Source: Brumimicrobium sp040882265 (GTDB lineage: Bacteria; Bacteroidota; Bacteroidia; Flavobacteriales_D; Crocinitomicaceae). Taken from it: a stretch of 17,345 bases of DNA. The stretch is taken from the NCBI GenBank assembly GCA_040882265.1, contig JBBEBO010000148.1:1-17345 (forward strand). The letters run 5' to 3'. Both the position numbers and the translations under genes were made by a program. Of this stretch, positions 7,889 to 15,781 are shown one piece after another. The notes beneath the pieces were generated by a model. The model was not told where the DNA came from, searched no databases, and saw only the letters and a list, made by a program, of their open reading frames with translations. Position 1 is the first letter of the stretch, and the number at the start of each line of letters is the position of its first letter.

Positions 7889-9922
7889 TTACTTCATCTG
7901 TTTACGTAAAAGTTGCGCATTAATCGCAACGATTACAGTACTTAAACTCATCAAAACGGCTCCAATTGCAGGACTCAAAATGATTCCAATTCCGGACAGT
8001 ACTCCTGCTGCCAATGGCAATGCGAAAATATTGTATCCCGCTGCCCACCAAAGATTTTGCATTATCTTTCTATAAGTTGCGGCACCGAACAGAATTAAAT
8101 TTGCAATGTCTTTTGGACTACTATTCACTAAAATAATATCTGCTGTTTCCGCTGCGACGTCTGTTCCCGAACCAACGGCAATTCCAACATCAGCTTGTGC
8201 GAGTGCTGGAGCATCATTGACACCGTCTCCAGTCATTGCCACAAATTCACCTTTCTCTTGTAAGTCCTTTATGATTTCCTGCTTGTCTTCTGGAAGTACT
8301 TCTGCATAATAATCATCAAGCCCAAGCGTATTACTCACGGCTTTAGCAACTTTCTCATTGTCTCCAGTTGCCATTACAATCTTAATTCCTCTTTTCTTAA
8401 GCGTTTTTATAGCTTCATAAGAATCTTCTCTGATTTCATCGGCAAGTGCAATATACCCGATGAGTTCATCATCAGAAATCACAAAAACGACCGTTTCTGC
8501 TTCATCCTTAAAAGCGTCTTTAGGTTGGTTGTAGTTCTTTTCTTTCAAAAACCCAGGACTCACAATGCTTACTTTTTTACCGTTAACTTCTGCTTGAATC
8601 CCTTTACCTGTGATGTTTTTAAAGTTTTTCGGTTCATCCAGTTTGATCTCCTCTTCTTTTGCTTTGCGAACAATTCCAGCAGCAATGGGGTGCTCTGAGC
8701 TACTTTCGATGGAAGCAGCTGTTTTTAAGAGTTCTTTGTCATCAACTTGATCCGAGAGCGACTGAATTCTAGTTACTCCAAACTCTCCTTTGGTTAAAGT
8801 TCCCGTTTTATCGAAAATAATTGTAGTTAGTTTACGCGCATTTTCAAAGGCTGTTCTATTTCTAATGAGCAAACCATTTTGCGCAGAAACAGAAGTGGAA
8901 ATCGCAACCACCAAAGGAACCGCTAATCCAAGAGCATGTGGACAAGAAATAATCATTACAGTTACGGTTCTTTCGAGCGCATAACTGAATTCTTTACCTA
9001 AACTCAGCCAAACGATAAGCGTAACAATTCCTGCTCCAAGTGCAACATAAAATAACCAAGCTGCAGCGCGATTGGCCAAGTTTTGTGATTTTGACTTCGT
9101 TTGTTGTGCTTCCTTAACCATGTTAATGACCTTGGACAAATAAGAATCATCGCCAATTCCTTCGACTTTAATTTTCAGTGTTCCATTGTCATTGATTGAA
9201 CCAGCAATTACCTTGTCGTCTTTCGATTTGCCAACAGGTTTAGATTCTCCCGTAAGCATAGATTCGTTGACATGACTTTCGCCTTCGATGATGACTCCAT
9301 CCGCTGGAATTTTTTCACCAGGACGAACGAGAATTGTATTACCGTTCTCCAGTTCGTCTATTTTTACATCTTCGGTGTCTCCGTTTTCTTTGATTCTTCT
9401 CGCTTCAGAAGGCATCATCTTGGCCAATTCTTCAAGTGCATTTGAAGCACCCATGACTGATTTCATTTCAATCCAGTGACCGAGTAACATGATTACAATC
9501 AATGTGGCCAACTCCCAAAAGAAAATCTTTCCTTCCAAACCAAAAACAACAGCGGAACTGTAGAGATAAGCAACAAATATTGCCAAAGCAATTAACGTCA
9601 TCATCCCAGGGGATTTGTCCTTTAATTCGTCCTTAAGTCCTTTTAAAAATGGCCAGCCACCATAGATAAAAATAATCGTTGAAAGTCCGAATTGCACGTA
9701 ACGATCTCCTTCAAAACGGAATTCGTATCCGACCAACCCCTGAATCATGGGAGCTAAAAAGACGATTGGCGCAGTGATGATTAATGAAATCCAAAATCGT
9801 TTTTTGAAATCTTCAATCATGTGTTTATGGTGGTCCTGATGGTCCCCTTGATCGTGATGATCATGGTTGTCATTACCCTGTTTGTGTTTATCGTGATTAT
9901 GATTTTTTTCTTTGTGATCCAT
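7889..9922 (-). CDS. copB: CopB-type (P1B-3) copper-exporting P-type ATPase
   Basis: 677 residues. A His/Asp-rich tail (1-34) replaces the CxxC metal-binding domains of CopA-type pumps. The rest is a full P1B ATPase: actuator motif TGES (224-227), intramembrane CPH (327-329) in the sixth membrane helix, phosphorylation site DKTGT (371-375, Asp371), HP nucleotide-binding motif (411-412), TGD (519-521) and GDGVNDAP (565-572). CPH, GYN (629-631) in helix 7 and MSLST (658-662) in helix 8 together mark the P1B-3 subgroup, known for Cu(II)/Cu(I)/Ag(I) export. It should pump copper from cytoplasm to periplasm using ATP, feeding the RND system encoded around it. It lies 2 nt after the TolC-like gene and 11 nt before the adaptor gene. 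All catalytic residues are intact. Confidence 0.95.
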   Translation of the reverse strand: MDHKEKNHNHDKHKQGNDNHDHHDQGDHQDHHKHMIEDFKKRFWISLIITAPIVFLAPMIQGLVGYEFRFEGDRYVQFGLSTIIFIYGGWPFLKGLKDELKDKSPGMMTLIALAIFVAYLYSSAVVFGLEGKIFFWELATLIVIMLLGHWIEMKSVMGASNALEELAKMMPSEARRIKENGDTEDVKIDELENGNTILVRPGEKIPADGVIIEGESHVNESMLTGESKPVGKSKDDKVIAGSINDNGTLKIKVEGIGDDSYLSKVINMVKEAQQTKSKSQNLANRAAAWLFYVALGAGIVTLIVWLSLGKEFSYALERTVTVMIISCPHALGLAVPLVVAISTSVSAQNGLLIRNRTAFENARKLTTIIFDKTGTLTKGEFGVTRIQSLSDQVDDKELLKTAASIESSSEHPIAAGIVRKAKEEEIKLDEPKNFKNITGKGIQAEVNGKKVSIVSPGFLKEKNYNQPKDAFKDEAETVVFVISDDELIGYIALADEIREDSYEAIKTLKKRGIKIVMATGDNEKVAKAVSNTLGLDDYYAEVLPEDKQEIIKDLQEKGEFVAMTGDGVNDAPALAQADVGIAVGSGTDVAAETADIILVNSSPKDIANLILFGAATYRKIMQNLWWAAGYNIFALPLAAGVLSGIGIILSPAIGAVLMSLSTVIVAINAQLLRKQMK

Positions 9923-9924
9923 AA

Positions 9925-11157
9925 TTATTTATGCTTTGAAGTGATATAATTAATTTCCTCAACGGTGATGTGATATTCCACTAGTGCTTTGATGTTGAGT
10001 TTTTGATATTTCAATAATTGTTGTTGCATCCGAAGGACTTCTTCAAAATCTTTTCCCGTGTTTTGATAAGCTTTTAGAATAAGTCGCATGGATTGTTCTG
10101 TCCGCTGTGTTTGCTGGTCGTACAATTCAATAAGTTCCGATTGTTGCTCTAGTTTAAAAAGCGCATTTTCGTACTGACTTGTCAGTTGATTGTCCAGTGC
10201 TTCCTTTTGAAATTCATAAGCATCTCGCATCAGAAAAGCTTCTTTTTCAGCCGCCTTGTATTTCTTTCTGAAAATAGGAATAGACATAGTAACCATTGGC
10301 ATTAAGACATCTTTTCCGTTATCGGAGACAGCCATATCCGTCCGTTCTCCGACTAAAACATAATCCAAACCAACACCGATTTTTGGTAGCCCCTGTTTTT
10401 TTACAGCTAACACTTTTGCTTCGCTTGCTTTGATTTGTAAATCCAATTGCTCCATCAACGGATGTTCTGCAAATAAAGAATCACTCTCTTCCAAAGATTG
10501 CGGTTGAATGGATGGAACTTCAGATGGAATAGTGATCGCCTCATCTTCATTTCGATTCAATAATTTGTTGAACGTTGTTTTTAGCGGTTTCTTTTTACTT
10601 TCCAGAATGTGTAAGTTCGTTTTTACTTCATCAATCATCATGTCCACGCGCAAAAGATCGACCATCGTGCCTTTTCCGTTTTCATATTTTGCGTTGGCAA
10701 TTGTTTTTAAAGTTTCGAGAATTTCTAGGTTTTCCTCTTCGAGTGCTTTAATTTGATAGAGCTCTAACAACGGATAATAAGCAGCAGCCACTCTGTAATA
10801 GAGCTTGTTCTTAGCATCAATGAATTCTTGAAATTGCGCTTCCGCATTTAACGCAGCCACATTTCCCTGAGCTTTGAGCGTTCCAAACCATGGGAACATC
10901 TGAGTTAAGGAGAACTTGGCGCGTTGAGGTCCAACACGTGTTTCCACTGGTGAGATGAAAAAGCCAAAGGAGAACGAGGGATCCTGAAGCGCACTTACCT
11001 GAGGGATTTTTTCCATCGCAGCTTCGGCACGCTTGTATTTGGCTTTTAGCTCAGGATTGTTTTCCGCTGCAATTTGGAAATATTCCTCCAAAGTCTGAGC
11101 AAAGGAACTGTTTCCAATACTGAACAATACGAATGATATTAAAACAAGTGTCTTCAT
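9925..11157 (-). CDS. TolC/CusC-family outer-membrane channel of the copper efflux pump
   Basis: 410 residues with a signal peptide (1-21, ending SSFA-Q). The mature part is mostly long amphipathic helices, as expected of outer-membrane efflux proteins (OEP family): TLEEYFQIAAENNPELKAK (22-40) at the front, a repeat of the same type in the second half (EEVPSIQ and after), and a helix-rich end. DPSFSFGFF (59-67) and FSLTQMFPWFG (82-92) are in the first beta region. It would form the trimeric channel carrying metal across the outer membrane. Its ATG (11157-11155) overlaps the TGA of the pump gene (ATGA, 11154-11157), and its stop is 2 nt before the ATPase start, implying coupled translation. 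Whether it is lipidated is doubtful; no lipobox Cys is seen in the signal peptide. Confidence 0.9.
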   Translation of the reverse strand: MKTLVLISFVLFSIGNSSFAQTLEEYFQIAAENNPELKAKYKRAEAAMEKIPQVSALQDPSFSFGFFISPVETRVGPQRAKFSLTQMFPWFGTLKAQGNVAALNAEAQFQEFIDAKNKLYYRVAAAYYPLLELYQIKALEEENLEILETLKTIANAKYENGKGTMVDLLRVDMMIDEVKTNLHILESKKKPLKTTFNKLLNRNEDEAITIPSEVPSIQPQSLEESDSLFAEHPLMEQLDLQIKASEAKVLAVKKQGLPKIGVGLDYVLVGERTDMAVSDNGKDVLMPMVTMSIPIFRKKYKAAEKEAFLMRDAYEFQKEALDNQLTSQYENALFKLEQQSELIELYDQQTQRTEQSMRLILKAYQNTGKDFEEVLRMQQQLLKYQKLNIKALVEYHITVEEINYITSKHK

Positions 11158-14100
11158 TTTGTTTCTTTTTTAAGTTTAATTTCTTCTCTCCACGAGTAGA
11201 GAACAGGCACAATAAAATAAGTGATCGCTGCCATCAACATTCCTCCAAAAGCTGGGATAGCCATTGGAATCATAATATCCGAGCCTCTTCCTGTTGAGGT
11301 GAGGATAGGCAACAACGCAATAATTGTTGTTGCTGAAGTCATAATTGCAGGTTTGATTCTTCGTTTTCCGGCTTCAACAACTGCTTCTCGAATTCCTTTT
11401 TGGTCTTTGGTTTTGTTGCGTTTAAAACTTTGGTCTAAATATGTTCCCATAACAACGCCATCATCTGTAGCGAGTCCGAATAAGGCAATAAATCCAACCC
11501 AGACGGCGACGCTTAAATTCACAGTTCCGATTTGGAATAAATCCCTAAAGTTTGTTTCAAATAGGGAGAAATCAGCGAACCATTCTTGTCCATAGAACCA
11601 AAGCATTAAAAACCCTCCGCTAAACGCAAGCGCGATTCCGGTGAAAATCATGAGCGCTGTGGTAACTGATCGGAATTGGAAATAGAGAATTAGGAAAACA
11701 ATGACTAGTACTACAGGAACAATTAAAGACAAACGCTTTTCCGCGCGAACTTGATTTTCATAATTTCCCGAGAAATTATACTTGATTCCCTGGGGAACAT
11801 CTAATTCTCCACTGTCGATTTTGTCCTGAATGGCTTTTTGCGCAGCGTTCACAACGGTTACCTCCGAATGACCATCATCCTTATCAAAAAGAACATACCC
11901 CACCAAGAAAGTTTCTTCACTTTTTATGGCTTGAGGTCCGCGGACATATTCGATATCCAATACTTGACTCAACGGAATTTGAGCTCCTTCCGATGAAGTG
12001 ATCAGGATGTTTTTAATCGCTTCAGGATTATCTCTCAACTCCCGAGGATAACGCACTCGAACAGGAAAGCGCTCTCGACCTTCGACTGTCGATGTGATTT
12101 TCATTCCTCCGATTGCTGTTTCTATAGTTTGCTGTACATCGTCAATGGTCAAACCGTAACGAGCAATTTTATCTCTATTGATATCCAAGTGTAAATAAGG
12201 TTTTCCAACGATTTCATCAGCGAAAACAGCTTCAGATTTGACTGATGGGACCTCTTTTAAAATAGTTTCGAGTTTATCCGCAAAACCTTGAATTGTTTCT
12301 AAATCTGGACCGTACACTTTAATTCCCATTGGTGCGCGCATTCCAGTTTGAAGCATCACCAAACGCGTTTGTATAGGCTGTAACTTTGGAGCCGACGTAA
12401 CACCAGGTATTTTTGTCACTTTTACAATTTCTTCCCAAATATCATCTGAAGAATGGATATGTTCACGCCAGTTGCGATAGAAAATTCCGTCTTCCTCTGG
12501 AATCAGCTCTTTCGATTCTAATTTTTGTTCAAGTCCTTCCTCATTTGATACTGTATCCTCAGATTTCGTAATGAAATGATTGTTGTCATCCACTTTGAAG
12601 CGTTGACGATGTCCTTTTTTGTTGAGAACGTATTCAGGTTTGTAGTTAATCACATTCTCATACATTGAAATCGGAGCCGGATCGAGCGCAGATTCCACAC
12701 GGCCGAGTTTACCAACCGTTAATTCAACTTCTGGGATATTGGTGAGCAACATATCCAACTGACCCAATACGTTGAGGTTGTATTCCATGCCCGAATGAGG
12801 CATTGAAGTCGGCATCAATAAAAAACTACCTTCATCAAGAGCAGGCATAAATTCTTTTCCTATTCCGGGGAAAGTGTGATCCAACGAAGACCAGACTTTT
12901 GTGGACTTCACATCAATACCAACTTTTTCAAACCCAGTTGAAACAAATCCAAAAATAGTGTTAAATCCAAGCCAAATGGTTACACCGAGTAAAATTAAGA
13001 AAGTCGGCAACATCAAAAACTTCTTTTTATTTTCCAAACACCATCTGAGAATATTTTTGTAGTAATATTCCAACAAGGAGAATCCGCCTAAAATGATACC
13101 GATAATTAATGCCACAAATACAAAGTTGATAAAAACCGTTTTCCGTGGACCAAGTGGCAGCCAATATTCAGCCAATAACCAAGAAACACCGATCAACATC
13201 ACTAAGAGCTCCAGATTTTTTGTAATCCAAGAGAGTAATTTGTTTAATTCAATTTCATTTTGTTTGAGATACACTTTTACGATAGCGCTGATTCCAAAGA
13301 ATAGTAGAAGTAATCCAGCCCAAACAAAACCACTGATTAATGCAAAAATGCCAATGGAGAAGAGCAGCATATTCCCAACATATTTGAATTTATTTTTCTT
13401 GATTTTAAACCCAAAGAACCACTGCGCCAATGTTGGCAGAATTAACAAGGAAACAAGTAAAGCAGCGATTAATGCAAAGGTTTTTGTAAAAGCCAAGGGA
13501 CCGAACAATTTTCCTTCTGCTGCTTCCATCGTAAAAACAGGAATAAAACTGACGATTGTTGTAGTAACCGCTGTTAAAATTGCGCCTGAGACCTCAGAAG
13601 ATCCCTTATAGATCGTTTTCTGCAAGGTTTGGTCAGGTGGAGCTTCATCCATGTGTTTGACGATGTTTTCAGAGAGTATGACGCCCAAATCGACCATCGT
13701 ACCAATTGCAATAGCAATCCCTGATAATGCAACAATGTTGGCGTCCACACCAAAATAGCGCATCGCTACAAAAACCATTAATACCGAAATGGGCAGTAAA
13801 CTTGAAATCAAAAGAGAAGCGCGTAGATTATAAATCATGACGATGACCACCAGAATTGTAATTAAAATTTGAAGTGATAATGCTTCTTCTAATGTTCCAA
13901 GTGTTTCATGAATGAGTTCAGAGCGATCGTAAAAAGGAACAATAGTGAGTTGACTTTCTGTTCCATCGGCTAACGTTTTCTTCGGTAATCCTGGAGCAAT
14001 TTCTTTGATTTTGTCCTTTACATTTTGGATGACTTGCATTGGATTGGCTCCATATCTTGCAACAACAACTCCACCAACCACTTCAGCACCATCTTTGTCG

Positions 14101-14978
14101 AGCGCACCTCTTCGTGTTGCTGGACCGAGATTTACAACCCCGATGTCCTTAATTGTAATGGGAACATTGTCTTGAACAGCGACAACTGCTTTTTCGATAT
14201 CGCTGATATTTTTAATGTATCCCAATCCACGCACCAGGTATTCTGCTTGATTGATTTCGATTGTTTTAGCACCCACGTCACGATTCGAGTTCTGTACCGC
14301 TTTCATCACTTTAGTTAAAGGGATATTATAAGCTTTTAATGCATCTGGGTTAACATCAATCTGATATTCTTGTACAAAACCACCAATTGAAGCCACTTCA
14401 GAAACGTCTTCCGCAGCATTTAAACCGTATTTCACATAGTAATCCTGTACACTGCGTATTTCGTGCAAGTCCCAACCACCAGTAGGATTCCCATCTTTAT
14501 CTCGACCTTCCAGCGTGTACCAATATATTTGTCCGAGTGCGGTTGCATCAGGACCAAGTGTTGGTTGAACATCATTCGGTAGTAATCCCGAAGGAATCGA
14601 ATTCAACTTTTCAAGCACTCGGGATCGCGACCAGTAAAACTCTACATCTTCATCAAAAATGAGGTAAATACTTGAAAAACCAAAAATAGACGAGCTTCGA
14701 ATGGATTTTACACCAGGAATTCCGAGTAAATAAGTAGTGAGCGGATAGGAAATTTGATCCTCGATATCCTGAGGAGAACGACCATTCCATTTTGTAAAGA
14801 CGATTTGTTGGTTTTCTCCTATGTCAGGTATAGCGTCAACCGCAACTGGATCCGAAGGAAGTGGTGAAACATCCCATCCAAATGGAGCTGTGGCTATACC
14901 CCACGCAATAAATCCTACTAACACTAAGCTAGTGACTAGTTTATTCTTAAGAAAATAGTGAATTACTTTGTTTAACAT
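11154..14978 (-). CDS. cusA: CusA-type heavy-metal RND efflux pump (Cu(I)/Ag(I))
   Basis: 1274 residues, about 230 longer than E. coli CusA. The heavy-metal RND layout is complete: first membrane helix (about 13-30), periplasmic porter domain, helices 2-6 with the proton-relay motif GTMVDLGVILSEN (426-438, Asp430), second periplasmic domain and C-terminal helices with ATDDGVVM (1170-1177). The three methionines of the CusA metal site appear as M722 (FLLMPTS), M772 (PISMYEN) and M875 (RLVMLQTG), matching E. coli M573, M623 and M672 from memory. That favours Cu(I)/Ag(I) over Zn/Co/Cd. Two insertions explain the extra length: about 110 residues (530-640) with roughly four added hydrophobic segments between helices 6 and 7, and about 55 charged residues (785-840) in the periplasm. 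It follows the HYC_CC_PP gene after 73 nt and overlaps the TolC-like gene by 4 nt. Confidence 0.95.
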   Translation of the reverse strand: MLNKVIHYFLKNKLVTSLVLVGFIAWGIATAPFGWDVSPLPSDPVAVDAIPDIGENQQIVFTKWNGRSPQDIEDQISYPLTTYLLGIPGVKSIRSSSIFGFSSIYLIFDEDVEFYWSRSRVLEKLNSIPSGLLPNDVQPTLGPDATALGQIYWYTLEGRDKDGNPTGGWDLHEIRSVQDYYVKYGLNAAEDVSEVASIGGFVQEYQIDVNPDALKAYNIPLTKVMKAVQNSNRDVGAKTIEINQAEYLVRGLGYIKNISDIEKAVVAVQDNVPITIKDIGVVNLGPATRRGALDKDGAEVVGGVVVARYGANPMQVIQNVKDKIKEIAPGLPKKTLADGTESQLTIVPFYDRSELIHETLGTLEEALSLQILITILVVIVMIYNLRASLLISSLLPISVLMVFVAMRYFGVDANIVALSGIAIAIGTMVDLGVILSENIVKHMDEAPPDQTLQKTIYKGSSEVSGAILTAVTTTIVSFIPVFTMEAAEGKLFGPLAFTKTFALIAALLVSLLILPTLAQWFFGFKIKKNKFKYVGNMLLFSIGIFALISGFVWAGLLLLFFGISAIVKVYLKQNEIELNKLLSWITKNLELLVMLIGVSWLLAEYWLPLGPRKTVFINFVFVALIIGIILGGFSLLEYYYKNILRWCLENKKKFLMLPTFLILLGVTIWLGFNTIFGFVSTGFEKVGIDVKSTKVWSSLDHTFPGIGKEFMPALDEGSFLLMPTSMPHSGMEYNLNVLGQLDMLLTNIPEVELTVGKLGRVESALDPAPISMYENVINYKPEYVLNKKGHRQRFKVDDNNHFITKSEDTVSNEEGLEQKLESKELIPEEDGIFYRNWREHIHSSDDIWEEIVKVTKIPGVTSAPKLQPIQTRLVMLQTGMRAPMGIKVYGPDLETIQGFADKLETILKEVPSVKSEAVFADEIVGKPYLHLDINRDKIARYGLTIDDVQQTIETAIGGMKITSTVEGRERFPVRVRYPRELRDNPEAIKNILITSSEGAQIPLSQVLDIEYVRGPQAIKSEETFLVGYVLFDKDDGHSEVTVVNAAQKAIQDKIDSGELDVPQGIKYNFSGNYENQVRAEKRLSLIVPVVLVIVFLILYFQFRSVTTALMIFTGIALAFSGGFLMLWFYGQEWFADFSLFETNFRDLFQIGTVNLSVAVWVGFIALFGLATDDGVVMGTYLDQSFKRNKTKDQKGIREAVVEAGKRRIKPAIMTSATTIIALLPILTSTGRGSDIMIPMAIPAFGGMLMAAITYFIVPVLYSWREEIKLKKETK

Positions 14979-14987
14979 ATTGATATA

Positions 14988-15048
14988 AATTTTTTGACAA
15001 CGGTATTCTTACCCAATTGCTTCAATCGGGAAATAGCATCAAAAAATT
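14988..15048 (-). other. Nested inverted repeats in the spacer before cusA
   Basis: The 73-nt spacer between the HYC_CC_PP gene and cusA has a perfect 10-bp outer inverted repeat (AATTTTTTGA, 14988-14997, with TCAAAAAATT, 15039-15048). Inside it is a hairpin (CCCAATTG, 15012-15019, with CAATCGGG, 15023-15030; one G-U pair, 3-nt loop). No U run follows the inner hairpin and no TAnnTTTG box is present. A transcript-level element, such as a processing, stability or attenuation site, fits better than a promoter or full terminator. Confidence 0.45.
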
Positions 15049-15051
15049 ATA

Positions 15052-15516
15052 TCATATTCTAAAAACCTGCTGTTGAACTAATCTATTCTGGGATAGAAGA
15101 GGTGGATCGTAGTAAGAATAAAAAGTAGGTTTCGTTTCAAAACCAAAAAGATGCTGACTAACGAATAAATAAACTAAAACAGGACTAATTTCTTCTAGGT
15201 TAACTGTTGAATTATCAGAAAGCTTGAGGTCATTGTCTTGCTCAAATACAATCTGCTCATTGTGACAGCAATTTTTTTTATCACTTTTCATTTCACAATG
15301 AGGTTGTTCATTCTTCTTCTTTTTACAGCACTCGTGATTTGTTGATGACTCTGACTTTTGTTCCATTTCGTGACAAGTCTCAGCTTCACCAAAAAAGTTG
15401 ATGCTTTTCATCTGTCCACCACAATAGTGAATATCAATCGCAAAACTAATGGACGAGGTAAACACCAAGAACGCCATTAATAGGGATAGTGAACGATATG
15501 TAAAATTTTTACTCAT
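15052..15516 (-). CDS. HYC_CC_PP family protein, Cys/His-rich, probably copper-related
   Basis: 154 residues from the ATG at 15516. An upstream in-frame ATG (15561) would begin inside the -33 box of the promoter and put a polar stretch before the signal peptide, so I reject it. Signal peptide 1-26 (ending SISFA) leads directly to DIHYCGG (28-34). Clustered Cys and His follow: C48, CC (63-64), HC (73-74), CCH (83-85), separated by Lys/Glu-rich stretches. A hydrophobic segment (110-126) and YYDPPLLS (135-142) complete the HYC, CC and PP marks of the family name. Function is not established in my knowledge; export and dense thiols suggest periplasmic binding of a soft metal such as Cu(I). It heads the copper operon, 73 nt ahead of cusA, directly after a consensus promoter. 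Confidence 0.82.
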   Translation of the reverse strand: MSKNFTYRSLSLLMAFLVFTSSISFAIDIHYCGGQMKSINFFGEAETCHEMEQKSESSTNHECCKKKKNEQPHCEMKSDKKNCCHNEQIVFEQDNDLKLSDNSTVNLEEISPVLVYLFVSQHLFGFETKPTFYSYYDPPLLSQNRLVQQQVFRI

Positions 15517-15531
15517 TAATTGCAAATCAAC

Positions 15532-15562
15532 CAAATGTAATGAAAAATAATGATTCCTCAAA
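15532..15562 (-). promoter_or_regulatory. Bacteroidota consensus promoter for the copper operon
   Basis: On the minus strand TTTG (15562-15559), 19 nt, then TACATTTG (15539-15532): an exact match to TTTG-N19-TAnnTTTG. The start point would lie near 15525, only about 10 nt before the ATG at 15516. That short leader is the main reason for some caution. A second -7-like box, TATATTTG (15580-15573), has no matching -33 element. Confidence 0.7.
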
Positions 15563-15626
15563 CCACTTCAGTCAAATATAGAAAATTACAATTATCGTTT
15601 TCTACTTTTTATTGATGTTATTTTGG

Positions 15627-15647
15627 ATTACTGACGAAAGTCATAAT
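15627..15647. promoter_or_regulatory. Candidate operator: dyad midway between two divergent promoters
   Basis: TGAC (15632-15635) and GTCA (15640-15643) flank GAAA. The symmetry extends outward to ATTA (15627-15630) and TAAT (15644-15647) if one unpaired C (15631) is allowed. The centre is about 75 nt from the -33 box of the copper-operon promoter and about 75 nt from that of the chaperone promoter. The regulator, if any, is not in this window. Confidence 0.3.
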
Positions 15648-15711
15648 TGATTCTATTTTGAGAAGCTTATTTTGCTTAATTTTAAGATGTTGTTTGATTC
15701 ACTTTTTGTAA

Positions 15712-15741
15712 TTTGACAGAGTAACTTTAATTGATATTTTG
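15712..15741 (+). promoter_or_regulatory. Probable promoter of the cbpA-cbpM pair
   Basis: TTTG (15712-15715), 19 nt, then TATTTTG (15735-15741). This is one base short of the full TAnnTTTG box. It would give a leader of about 35 nt before the ATG at 15782. Confidence 0.45.
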
Positions 15742-15781
15742 AACAAACAAATAATATTGGTACATAACGTGAGAATGGAAT

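Noticed and set aside
11221..11595. 124-codon plus-strand frame opposite cusA
   Set aside because: Antisense shadow of conserved pump codons; same for 13093-13611, 14025-14318, 10508-10756, 8106-8309 and 3129-3347.
11154..14978. CzcA-type (Zn/Co/Cd) rather than CusA-type pump
   Set aside because: All three methionines of the CusA metal site are present and the neighbour is a CPH-type copper ATPase.
15517..15561. Upstream ATG extending the HYC_CC_PP gene by 15 residues
   Set aside because: It would start inside the predicted promoter and put a non-signal stretch before the signal peptide.
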